A stretch of 64,000 bases of DNA, from the NCBI GenBank assembly GCA_016839055.1, contig JAEKNX010000007.1:227996-291995 (forward strand), written 5' to 3'. Origin of the DNA: Spirochaetales bacterium. Its GTDB lineage: Bacteria; Spirochaetota; Spirochaetia; UBA9216. The translations under genes and the position numbers were made by a program. This document shows positions 29,808-39,002 of the stretch, one piece after another. Every line of letters starts with the position of its first letter. The stretch's first letter is position 1. The notes beneath the pieces were generated by a model, which had not been told where the DNA came from, searched no databases, and saw nothing but the letters and a program-made list of their open reading frames with translations.

Positions 29808-31433
29808 ATGATAAACCTCGCAAATATAAAGATAGCATACGGCGGCCGAGTACTTTTCAGGAATGCCAATGTTCAGATTAACGGCGGCGAGAAGATTGGT
29901 CTTGTCGGACCCAACGGATCGGGGAAGACGACAATGTTTCGAATAATTGCCGGCACAGAGACCCCCGATGAGGGGAGCCTGACGATTGAAGCCGGAAAGG
30001 TAATCGGATATTTTTCTCAGGATGTCGGAGAGATGGCCGGACGAAGTGCACTCGAAGAAGCCCTCTCTGGCGCTGGTAGGGTTTACGAGCTTAGTTTGCA
30101 GCTGGCCGAGCTTGAGCACCGGATGGGCGACCCCGAAGGTGTGGGCTTGACCGATGCCGAGATGGAGCGTTACGGAGAAATTCAGATGGAGTTCATGGAT
30201 CTTAACGGCTACGAGCTTGAACTTCGGGCCGAGACGGTCATGGAAGGCCTCGGGATAGGCGCGGACCGGAGGGACCTGCCGGTTGAGAGCTTCAGCGGAG
30301 GCTGGAAGATGAGGATTGCACTTGCGAAGATCCTACTCCTTAATCCCGATGTACTCCTCATAGATGAGCCGACTAACCATCTCGATATCGAATCCATCGT
30401 CTGGCTTGAGAACTGGCTGAAGTCTTTTAAGGGCGCCCTTGTTATGACGAGTCATGACAGGGAGTTTATGAACCGTCTCTGCGGCAAAACCATTGAAGTA
30501 GCCGCTGAAAGTATTACGACATATTCCGGAGACTATGAATTCTATCTTTCGGAGCGGATCATAAGGCGTGAGCAGCTCATCTCCGCGCAGAAGCGGCAGC
30601 AGGCAATGCTTGCCAAGGAAGAAGAGTTTATCGCGCGTTTTGCTGCGCGTGCCTCTCACGCGGCACAGGTTCAGTCAAGAATCAAGACAATAGAGAAGAT
30701 AGAGCGAATAGTCGTTCCGTCGGATCCCAGGGTAATGAAATTCACCTTCAATGATATCAAGCGCAGCGGCGATCAGGTTGTTGAGATGAATGATCTTGCT
30801 AAAACATGGCCTAATCCAGACGGTTCGGTTAATTCTGTGTTCAGCGGAATAAGCGGGCAGGTGGCGCGGCTCAACAAGATAGCCGTTACTGGTATTAATG
30901 GGGCGGGAAAATCAACCCTGCTGAAGGTGATAACCGGAGAGACCGAGGCGACAAGTGGAAGCACTGTCCTCGGGGCAAGTGTGAACCTGGGGTATTTTAG
31001 CCAGTACTCATCGGATGTCTTGAATCCCGACCGTACAATTTTTGAAGAGGTCTCCGAGCGGCTGCCTCTGGCAACGATCGGCTGGATAAAGAACCTTCTG
31101 GGTTCATTTCAGTTCTCAGGTGATGATGCGGATAAAAAAATATCCATCCTCTCCGGAGGAGAGAAGAGCAGGGTGATGCTTGCAATCATCCTTTCGCAGC
31201 CGGTTAATTTCCTTGTACTTGATGAGCCTACTAACCACCTCGATATTGCAAGCCGCGAGGTTCTGCTCGGGGCCCTTCAGGAGTTTAGGGGAACTATCCT
31301 GATAGTCAGTCATGACCGTTATTTTCTACACCACCTTGTTAATCGGGTATTTGAGATTGATCACGGACAGATGAAAGTCTTCGAGGGTGACTATAATTAT
31401 TATCTGGAGAAGACGGGGCAAGGCCTTGTTTAA
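29808..31433 (+). CDS. ABC-F family ATP-binding protein
   Basis: Two NBDs: GLVGPNGSGKTTMFRII, SGGWKMRIALAKILLLNPDVLLIDEPTNHLD and ITGINGAGKSTLLKVI-type, SGGEKSRVMLAIILSQPVNFLVLDEPTNHLD; ORF from 29727. Confidence 0.94.
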   Translation: MINLANIKIAYGGRVLFRNANVQINGGEKIGLVGPNGSGKTTMFRIIAGTETPDEGSLTIEAGKVIGYFSQDVGEMAGRSALEEALSGAGRVYELSLQLAELEHRMGDPEGVGLTDAEMERYGEIQMEFMDLNGYELELRAETVMEGLGIGADRRDLPVESFSGGWKMRIALAKILLLNPDVLLIDEPTNHLDIESIVWLENWLKSFKGALVMTSHDREFMNRLCGKTIEVAAESITTYSGDYEFYLSERIIRREQLISAQKRQQAMLAKEEEFIARFAARASHAAQVQSRIKTIEKIERIVVPSDPRVMKFTFNDIKRSGDQVVEMNDLAKTWPNPDGSVNSVFSGISGQVARLNKIAVTGINGAGKSTLLKVITGETEATSGSTVLGASVNLGYFSQYSSDVLNPDRTIFEEVSERLPLATIGWIKNLLGSFQFSGDDADKKISILSGGEKSRVMLAIILSQPVNFLVLDEPTNHLDIASREVLLGALQEFRGTILIVSHDRYFLHHLVNRVFEIDHGQMKVFEGDYNYYLEKTGQGLV

Positions 31434-31608
31434 TCCTCAGGCCGTAAATCTGGAGAATAATTTAGCCTAATTTCGGTTTTGGAATAGCCAAAAGTGGAGA
31501 TTAAGCTGTATTATATAACTATAAGTAAAATTTATAAATTTGCGGTTTAACCCTATGGTTTATGAATTTTTAATGAATTTTAATAAAATAAAATACTGGA
31601 GGCTTACA

Positions 31609-31713
31609 ATGGCTAAAGGCAAAGACAAGGGTAACAGCGGTGCCAACGACAAGAAGAAACCTGTGCTGACAATTAAAGAGAAGAGAAAGGCAAAGAAAGA
31701 TAAGAAAGCGTAG
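31609..31713 (+). CDS. Small lysine-rich protein, 34 aa
   Basis: MAKGKDKGNSGANDKKKPVLTIKEKRKAKKDKKA*; SD CTGGAGG upstream of ATG. Confidence 0.55.
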   Translation: MAKGKDKGNSGANDKKKPVLTIKEKRKAKKDKKA

Positions 31714-31943
31714 CAGGTATTCTCCGGCAGTCCCTGGATTGGATTACTATCAATCTTGGAATTGCCGGATGATTTCTAAAGTATTTACTAATATATAATC
31801 GCCCTGAGTGCATGGATGATATTTTATCGGCATCCTATTGCAATGCGTAATCGCAAATGTAAAATCATTTAATCACTATTTTGAATTTATGCAACCCGTC
31901 ACGAATATAGATCGGGAAGGGCTGGCATAAATGCGCAAAAGAT

Positions 31944-33230
31944 TTATCCTGGATAATGAGCCTCGGTGGGACCGGTGTAGATCTGCCGAGGCCGTCCGAT
32001 CTTGAAGGGAACGCTGTCGTGCATCTCCTTCCACTGGGCAATCCATCCGGGCATCCGGCCGATGGCAAAGAGAACTGTAAACATTTCCGTTGGAAATCCC
32101 ATCTCGCGGTAAAGGATACCGGAATAGAAATCCACATTGGGATACAGTTTCCGTTCCACGAAATAATCATCTTTTAAGGCAGCAGCTTCCAGTTCCAGGG
32201 CGATATTCATCAGAGGATCATCCAGCTTCCGGTTTCCCAGGAAGGACTGGGCTTCCTGTTTCAGGATCTTCATCCGGGGATCGAAATTTCTGTAGACCCG
32301 GTGGCCGAAACCTGAAAGCTTGAAATTGCTGTTTTTATCCTTGGCCCTCTCGAGAACGGTTTTTATGGACAGATTCTCATTACGGATCCTCTCGAGCATC
32401 TCAATGACTTCCTGGTTGGCTCCTCCATGCAAGGGACCCCAAAGGGCACATATTCCCGCACAGACTGAAGAGTATAGATTGACCAGGGAGCTTCCCACCA
32501 GCCGTACTGTAGAGGTGCTGCAGTTCTGCTCGTGGTCCGCGTGGAGAATAAGAATCATATTCAGCAGGCGCTCCATATCGGGATCGCTTTCATATGGCTT
32601 CACCGGGCTGTCGAACATCATGTTGAGGAAGTTGCCCACGTAGGGAAGGTCATGCCGGGGGTAAACCAGGGGCTCCCCGATAGATCGTTTGTAGGAGAAC
32701 GCCGCGATGGTTCGTATTTTAGAAATCAGCCTGGAAGCCATGAGTTTAAAGACCTCCCCGTCATTCTCATCCACAAAATATTGGGGATAGAAGATGCTCA
32801 TAGCATTAACCATGGTACTTAAAATCGACATAGGATGGGCCGTGGGGGGCACTGAGTGGAAAAATTTGATCATATCCTCGTGGAGCATGGAATTTTCGGT
32901 CAGCTGCTGCGAAAACTCCAATCTTTCGCCGTTGTCGGGAAATTTTCCGTTCACCAGAAAGTAGGCTACTTCGGTGAATCGCGCTTTTGATGCCAATTCC
33001 TCAATGTTTACCCCCCGGTATTTCAGAATTCCTTTTTCTCCGTCGATGTAGGTGATGGCGCTTTTACAGCTTCCGGTGTTCTGATAGCCGCTGTCCAGGG
33101 TAATGAAACCGCTGTCCTTTCTCAGATTAGTAATATCTATCGCCTGCTCTCCCATGGTTCCGGTAACCAAGGGCAATTCTATAACCATGTTTCCCAGATT
33201 CAATTTAGCATTTTCCATTAAGTTCCCCAT
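31944..33230 (-). CDS. gltA: Citrate synthase
   Basis: YIDGEKGILKYRGVNIEELA, LHADHEQNCSTSTVRLVGSS, ALWGPLHGGANQEVIEML, GFGHRVYRNFDPR, DFYSGILYREMGFP. Confidence 0.96.
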   Translation of the reverse strand: MGNLMENAKLNLGNMVIELPLVTGTMGEQAIDITNLRKDSGFITLDSGYQNTGSCKSAITYIDGEKGILKYRGVNIEELASKARFTEVAYFLVNGKFPDNGERLEFSQQLTENSMLHEDMIKFFHSVPPTAHPMSILSTMVNAMSIFYPQYFVDENDGEVFKLMASRLISKIRTIAAFSYKRSIGEPLVYPRHDLPYVGNFLNMMFDSPVKPYESDPDMERLLNMILILHADHEQNCSTSTVRLVGSSLVNLYSSVCAGICALWGPLHGGANQEVIEMLERIRNENLSIKTVLERAKDKNSNFKLSGFGHRVYRNFDPRMKILKQEAQSFLGNRKLDDPLMNIALELEAAALKDDYFVERKLYPNVDFYSGILYREMGFPTEMFTVLFAIGRMPGWIAQWKEMHDSVPFKIGRPRQIYTGPTEAHYPG

Positions 33231-33616
33231 TTCTCGATAATTTTTTCAGTAAAATTTCAGCAATTTATGCATTTTAATTCGGGTTTTCATCTCATCCCTG
33301 AATTAACAGAGTACTCGTAGAAACAGATTATATATGGTGAAGTCTTGAATGGCAACTGATATAAATCCGTCTAAGGGACAGCCCCGGGGCTCGATCATCG
33401 GAATAATGGCGTTGCAGCAGCTGCATTATCTCCAGTTTCGGTATTGAGGTTTCTGTTTTACCTGGTATATTCAGCGGTGACTCAGGTACTATTCTTTCAG
33501 CCGGGGCTGTTAATTCACATTCCATGAGTTTTAGGAGTATAATTGTAGGTGATGCCGGTTAAACAGTCATCAGCACTGCTGAAGGAAAGTATCAATGTTT
33601 TCAGAAGGAGAAGAGA

Positions 33617-34021
33617 ATGGGAATGATAAAAGAATTTAAAGATTTCGCAGTCAAAGGAAACGTTGTTGATATGGCCGTTGGAATCATCATCGGAACCGCT
33701 TTCGGGAAAATTGTATCTTCATTTGTTGGTGATGTCATCATGCCTCCCATTGGTGTGCTTCTCGGAGGAATTGATTTTACAAATCTTTCAATTACAATAA
33801 AGGCGGCTACGGGAAATCTTCCGGCTGTTGTCATCAGCTATGGAAAGTTTATTCAGACAGTTGTCGATTTTTTAATTGTGGCATTCGTTATTTTTATTGC
33901 TGTCAAGGCTATTAATAAGTTAAAGAAGATAGAAGTTGAAGCACCCAAAGAGCTTGTAGCACCTCCGGTGCAGGAGGTGTTGCTCACAGAAATACGTGAC
34001 CTCCTAAAAGCACGTAAATAA
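33617..34021 (+). CDS. mscL: Large-conductance mechanosensitive channel
   Basis: [54 protein letters not shown]. Confidence 0.96.
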   Translation: MGMIKEFKDFAVKGNVVDMAVGIIIGTAFGKIVSSFVGDVIMPPIGVLLGGIDFTNLSITIKAATGNLPAVVISYGKFIQTVVDFLIVAFVIFIAVKAINKLKKIEVEAPKELVAPPVQEVLLTEIRDLLKARK

Positions 34022-34069
34022 TCTTATTCAGATTAAAAAAATATATTACAGTAGATCTTCCGCGGTAGC

Positions 34070-34675
34070 TCAGCCTGGCTTCAGCCACCCTTTTTCTACT
34101 GCCATATCAACATTGCTTGTGAGGAAGTCCCAGAATAGCGGAAAAGCTTCGACGGCCGGCTGCATCCGGGTGAGAACCTGTGAGCGGCTGATGCCGTGTT
34201 CAAGCCATGAAATGCCTTCGGTGGTGATGTTGTGCAGAAATGGCTGGAAGCGATCCATCAGGGTCGCGAATTTCGCCTCGTTTGTTGAGCGCTCTTCGAA
34301 ATCATGCCAGAGGTCCATGATCTCGGTGCCGATATCCTCAGGCAGAATACCGAAAATGCGTTCAGCGGCCTCCTGTTCCCTCTCTTCCTTTCCGACATTG
34401 GCTGCCGCGTCGAAGAGGTAGGCGTCGCCTGCGTCAATTTCGACAAGGTCATGAATCAACACCATCTTGATTACTCGGAAAAGATCTGTTTTCTCTTCGG
34501 CATACTCGGAAAGAATCAGGGCCATGGCGGCCAGATGCCAGGAGTGTTCGGCGTCATTTTCTTTGCGCGACTTATCCATCAGAGGGGTCTGGCGGAAGAT
34601 GGATTTTACCTTGTCAATCTCTCTGATGAATTCAAGCTGCCTGGAAAATCGTTTCATTTCAATTGTCGTATTCAC
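34070..34675 (-). CDS. HD-domain phosphohydrolase (YfbR/HDDC2-like 5'-deoxynucleotidase family)
   Basis: RKENDAEHSWHLAAMALIL, MVLIHDLVEIDAGDAYLFD. Confidence 0.88.
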   Translation of the reverse strand: MNTTIEMKRFSRQLEFIREIDKVKSIFRQTPLMDKSRKENDAEHSWHLAAMALILSEYAEEKTDLFRVIKMVLIHDLVEIDAGDAYLFDAAANVGKEEREQEAAERIFGILPEDIGTEIMDLWHDFEERSTNEAKFATLMDRFQPFLHNITTEGISWLEHGISRSQVLTRMQPAVEAFPLFWDFLTSNVDMAVEKGWLKPG

Positions 34676-34690
34676 TCTGATGCTCCTGTA

Positions 34691-36053
34691 TTAAATAACA
34701 TCTTTATAGGGTTTGAGGATTGCTTCGGTCATCTTGTTCCCGGCCTTTCTGCGGACGGCAGGGATTGACATCAGCAGTCCTATAAGTTTCATCTTAATGA
34801 TTAATCCCTTCCTCTTCTGGGGGAAGTCATAGATTCCATGTTTCTTGTAAAACCTGTGGTCGGCCTTCATAAGGCCGCGCATGACAAATATCAAATCACG
34901 AAATATTTTCATGCCGCCTATACCATAGAAGCTCTGCGGTTTGTCCCATTTTTCTTTGAGAGCGAAATCGAGATTCAGACTCAATTTCTTCAATGATTCG
35001 GAAGTTTCACTCTGGCTCTGGCTTTCATCGCAGGCAATCCCTGTAAGAGGGGTTTCGGATATTTCAGCCTTTGCCTCAAGTAGATCCATCAGGTTCTGCT
35101 CAGTATTGAGGGCTCCGTGAACTATGTAGGCTGAGTAAACACCCCGGACAACAGTCCTGTGTCCGTTGCAGAATTGCCGGTCATCATAAATTTTGAATTT
35201 AGTGCCCATTGAATGATCTTTTACCGAGAAAGCAAAGATCATTGCGTGTGAACTCTGGATTTCGTTCCTCAGCAAATCCTGGAATCCGTCTTTATATACG
35301 CAGTCACCGGTTGCAGCGCAGCGGGTACAGCCCATGCATCCGCCTGAGAATCTGAACTCACCAATATTTACCACTTTTACCGGCCGGGGATAGATATCAA
35401 TAAATTCCTCTATCATGTTTTTTAATGACAGATTCTCCGGTTCGCAGTCTGTAACAATAACCGTGTCCGCCTTTGCCACTGCACTTTTACGATCAGGCTC
35501 CGCTGTTGTGCGCTCGAATGTGAAATTTGCGTCAACATTGTGATTGCTGCGAGTATAGGCGGTTATATCATTTTTCATCGCAAATTTGAGTCTGGAATAG
35601 TAGTCGGTAAGCTGTTTCTGTCCTTTTGCCGAGAGCAGGTCTTCCATTTCAGCTGAATGCCCTTCGATTACCTTCATCTTTAAATCAAGGGCGTTTTCAA
35701 CTATATAACGATGAGCAGTGAAGTCGAAGAAGTGCATTGATGTTGTAATCTGGGAGACAAATTTCCCGGCAAGTTTCCCGGCCTGCGGATGTTTTTTTAT
35801 AAGTTCGATGAATTTCGCCAGCTGATAGGGTGCCAGAGAAGTATAGACCGGATAGGCGAACAGAATAAGATCTGTTCCGATTAATTCAGTTATGGCTTCA
35901 TCCATCGCTCCGGGCTTCTCATACTGCCTGATCTGCTGCCCCGCGTGAATGATTGAGAAGTCATCAGCTGCGTTCCGTTTTTTTAGATATTCAATATACT
36001 GCAATGTAACGCTGTTGTTCCCCTTAGGGCTTCCGTTGATAACACTGATTTTC
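34691..36053 (-). CDS. Two-domain flavodoxin / NADPH-dependent FMN reductase-like protein with CxGCxxC cluster
   Basis: MKISVINGSPKGNNSVTLQYIEYL N-terminus; FRFSGGCMGCTRCAATGDCVYKDGFQDLL in second half; ORF to 36091. Confidence 0.8.
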
Positions 36054-36132
36054 ATGCGGATTCTCCATCTGATTTTTAAATAGATTATCATGATCTTCAG
36101 AATAAAGTAATACTTAATACTGTTCCCAATGT

Positions 36133-37509
36133 TTAATGCATTTTTATATATTTTGCAGTGTAAGTTTCAACATCGAATTTCCTTCTGCAGCCCTTTTCGT
36201 TCATATATCGAACCTTTCCGTAAACAGTTCTCTCTCTCCATGCCCGATCATGAAGGCCGCCTATTGCCCACGCGCAGCCTGCATAACCATTTGAATCATG
36301 TCCGTCGAGTGAATACTTGTCGTTAAAAAAAACAGCACGGTGCATCGCTGCGGCAGGACTGGGAGACCACTCGAGGATTTTTTTCGCCCAGTACATTCTC
36401 ATATAACCATGGATTTTGCCCTCAACTATCAATTGACTCTGGGCAGCATTCCAAAGACTGTCGTGGGTACTGCAGCCTTCGAGCTGCTTTGTATCATAGA
36501 GAAATTCTCTTTTATCGAGTGAATGAACCCTAAGGCTATGCTTCGCCCATGAGGGAAAGCCCTCGAAGCTGTCGTAGAAAGGGTTGTGAAGACAGAAATT
36601 ATCGGAGAGCTCCCGTCTGACTACCAGCTCATCGAGAAACCCGTTTTTAAGTGGAACTCCGAAAAGAACTTTTGCCGCTCTCATAGCGACGGTCTGGGCG
36701 GATATCTGACCGAAATGCAGATATGGTGATAATCCTGACTGCGCATCAATGTTTGGATCATTTCTTTCCGCGGCATAGCTTTCCAGCCGATGTTCAATAA
36801 ACTCCGTCAGAAGCTCTTCCCCCTGCCTTCTTCCCGGTACTGGATTTTTTACAGGAACAATTTCGTCATTTGGGAGGAAGTTTTTCTTTATTTCGTTCCA
36901 GTCAATTTTCTCTGAGGTGTTTTTTAAAACGAAGCCTGGAAGTCCGGTAAGCTCTTCAACAGATGGGAACAGAGTAAGATACATCGGCAGAACCGGCTCG
37001 ATCTTTCTTCGGAGTGTAAATGCGCTGTATTCCTGCTTAATGGAAATGCTGCGGCAGGGTACTATGTTTCGGCTGTCAACTTCAACAACGGGGATAGAGA
37101 GTTTCTCTGCAAGCTTCATATGCTGGACAAGGCTTTCGCGCAATGGATTGAAATCGCATACGACAGCTGCAGCCTCCACTCTCTCTGCATATTCACTTAA
37201 AATGATAAAAGGTTCACCTCCTGAAACTACTCTGAAGCCTATCCCAAGTTCGGCAGCTCGTTCTTCAGTCTCCTCAAGCCCTCTTATACAGAAGTCAAAC
37301 CCTCGTGCAGTGAAACCTGTAAATTCAGGTGAAAGAACGAACACAATCTCACAACCTCTGTGTCCTTTGGTGAGTTCGATAGAATGAAGTAGCGCCCAGT
37401 TATCGTCGATGCGCTGCTCACGAGACATCCAGTAGATTATTCTGCCTTCAGTAGGCAGAGGGGCGTTGTTAAGCTTGAAAGTGCGGTCCCGGTTTATTTT
37501 AAAGTTCAT
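36133..37509 (-). CDS. Deoxyribodipyrimidine photolyase, class II
   Basis: IYWMSREQRIDDNWAL, SGLSPYLHFGQISAQTVA, FLDELVVRRELSDNFCLHNPFYDSFEG, MRMYWAKKILEWSPSP, DGHDSNGYAGCAWAIGGLHDRAWRERTVYGKVRYMNEKGCRRKFD. Confidence 0.95.
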   Translation of the reverse strand: MNFKINRDRTFKLNNAPLPTEGRIIYWMSREQRIDDNWALLHSIELTKGHRGCEIVFVLSPEFTGFTARGFDFCIRGLEETEERAAELGIGFRVVSGGEPFIILSEYAERVEAAAVVCDFNPLRESLVQHMKLAEKLSIPVVEVDSRNIVPCRSISIKQEYSAFTLRRKIEPVLPMYLTLFPSVEELTGLPGFVLKNTSEKIDWNEIKKNFLPNDEIVPVKNPVPGRRQGEELLTEFIEHRLESYAAERNDPNIDAQSGLSPYLHFGQISAQTVAMRAAKVLFGVPLKNGFLDELVVRRELSDNFCLHNPFYDSFEGFPSWAKHSLRVHSLDKREFLYDTKQLEGCSTHDSLWNAAQSQLIVEGKIHGYMRMYWAKKILEWSPSPAAAMHRAVFFNDKYSLDGHDSNGYAGCAWAIGGLHDRAWRERTVYGKVRYMNEKGCRRKFDVETYTAKYIKMH

Positions 37510-37511
37510 TA

Positions 37512-39002
37512 TTAATCCTGCATGAAAAAAGTTTTAAGCTCAACACCGCCGGTATTATACAGTTCCATTATTGCCAGAATTTTTTCATCCTGCAGCTGAT
37601 TTATCGAGTACTCACGTTCAAGTAGATCGAGTCCGATAGTTTCGACAGCAGCCTCTGTGCTAAGACCGGCTTCGAGTCTGACTTTTTCCCTCTCAAGGAG
37701 AGTTCGGTCGTACTCAAGCCCCTTCTGCAGCAGTACTGTTTTTTCTTCTATAAGCTTAAGATTACTAAAAGCTGATTCGGCTGCAAGCATTGCATTTTTC
37801 CTTGTTGAGTTAAGACGCTCTTCTGCTGCAAGAAGACTCTTCTTTTCGGCATCATAAGCCTTCTTCTTCTCTCCCCAGTCGAGGACAGGAAGAGACAATG
37901 ACATGCTGAGGCTTAGATTCATATCTGCCGAGGTCGCATCATCGAATGCACCACCTATATCAGCTGCAGTTTCAGAATCCGACCGCCTGTAAATGGCTGA
38001 AACCTCAAATACCGGTTCGCTTCCGTTCTGGACTGTAGTTCCTGTAAGTTCAATGCTTCTAGCCGCTGCTTTAGAGTTAAGAACGTTCAGGTTGTCCATA
38101 GGATTAATCTGAAAAGATGGAGTGCTATTGGGTGAAAACATTCTGACATAACTTTCGGAAGGTAGACTTCCTCCAGTAAGTTGTTCAAGTTCTCTTGCGG
38201 CAGAGTCCCGCTTATAAATAAGATCTATTCTGGTTTCCTGTAGTCTTCTGATCTGAAGCTCCTCCAGGAGCCTGTCGAGGCTGCTGAGCTTTCCGGCCTC
38301 TTCATCCTGCAGTGCCAGCTTTAGACGTTTTCCAGCAAGCCTAATCTTGCTTTCCAGTATTCCGGATGAATGGTTCAGGCTGTTCAAGACTGCGGCTGTT
38401 CTTGTGATCAGGATAATCAGATTATTCTCAAGTGCTCTACGGCTTAGTTTTGCTTTTTCGACTCCAATGGAAGCCAGTTCATCTGCAAGCTGCAGGCTGT
38501 CGAAGCGTAGAGGTGATTCGTTTATCCTGTCGATAAACAGCGGCTGCCGTAGATAGAGTGATGCTGCCGGATTAACAAGATAATTCCATTCGGCGGCATC
38601 GATATCAGATAGAGACAGCTCCAGGTTCCCAGCACCGGTAAGACTCAAACTTCCTCCGGTGGGGAGATCGAGGCCGAGATTAAGCCCTCCGCCGAACTTG
38701 TGGCGATTGTAGCGGGCGGATGTGAATGTTTCGGTTGAAAACTCATTCGCGTCTGAATATCTGTATAAAGGATTGTTTCCAGTATCGGTTGTGAATCCGA
38801 GGCTTGGAATGGCTCCAGCCTTCAGTGATTCATAGCGCAGCCGCGCTGAGGATACATCGTAACTTGCGGAGGTTAAATCCGGATTGTTCTCGAGGGTGCT
38901 TCGGATAAGCTGCGCGAGCTCAATCTCTTCCGACGATGCTGAAAACAATGAGACAAAAAGCATGGCCGCCGGGATTAATATTTTCTTTATTCCTGTATTC
39001 AT
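37512..39002 (-). CDS. TolC-family outer membrane efflux protein
   Basis: Signal peptide; coiled-coil TolC layout (IELAQLIRSTLENNPDLTSASYDVSSARLRYESLKAG...); between RND pump and photolyase. Confidence 0.88.
   Translation of the reverse strand: MNTGIKKILIPAAMLFVSLFSASSEEIELAQLIRSTLENNPDLTSASYDVSSARLRYESLKAGAIPSLGFTTDTGNNPLYRYSDANEFSTETFTSARYNRHKFGGGLNLGLDLPTGGSLSLTGAGNLELSLSDIDAAEWNYLVNPAASLYLRQPLFIDRINESPLRFDSLQLADELASIGVEKAKLSRRALENNLIILITRTAAVLNSLNHSSGILESKIRLAGKRLKLALQDEEAGKLSSLDRLLEELQIRRLQETRIDLIYKRDSAARELEQLTGGSLPSESYVRMFSPNSTPSFQINPMDNLNVLNSKAAARSIELTGTTVQNGSEPVFEVSAIYRRSDSETAADIGGAFDDATSADMNLSLSMSLSLPVLDWGEKKKAYDAEKKSLLAAEERLNSTRKNAMLAAESAFSNLKLIEEKTVLLQKGLEYDRTLLEREKVRLEAGLSTEAAVETIGLDLLEREYSINQLQDEKILAIMELYNTGGVELKTFFMQD

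Noticed and set aside
31720-31771. Possible third copy of the MITE-like element (TCTCCGGCAGTCCCTGGATT resembles its left part)
   Set aside because: Similarity covers only ~18 nt and the diagnostic core and ends are absent; probably a local terminator-like hairpin.
33369-33512. ACAGCCCCGG...CCGGGGCTGT inverted repeat between gltA and mscL, and the small ORF 33328-33525
   Set aside because: Arms are short and ~130 bp apart, and the 65-aa ORF has no recognisable family; insufficient support for a feature.
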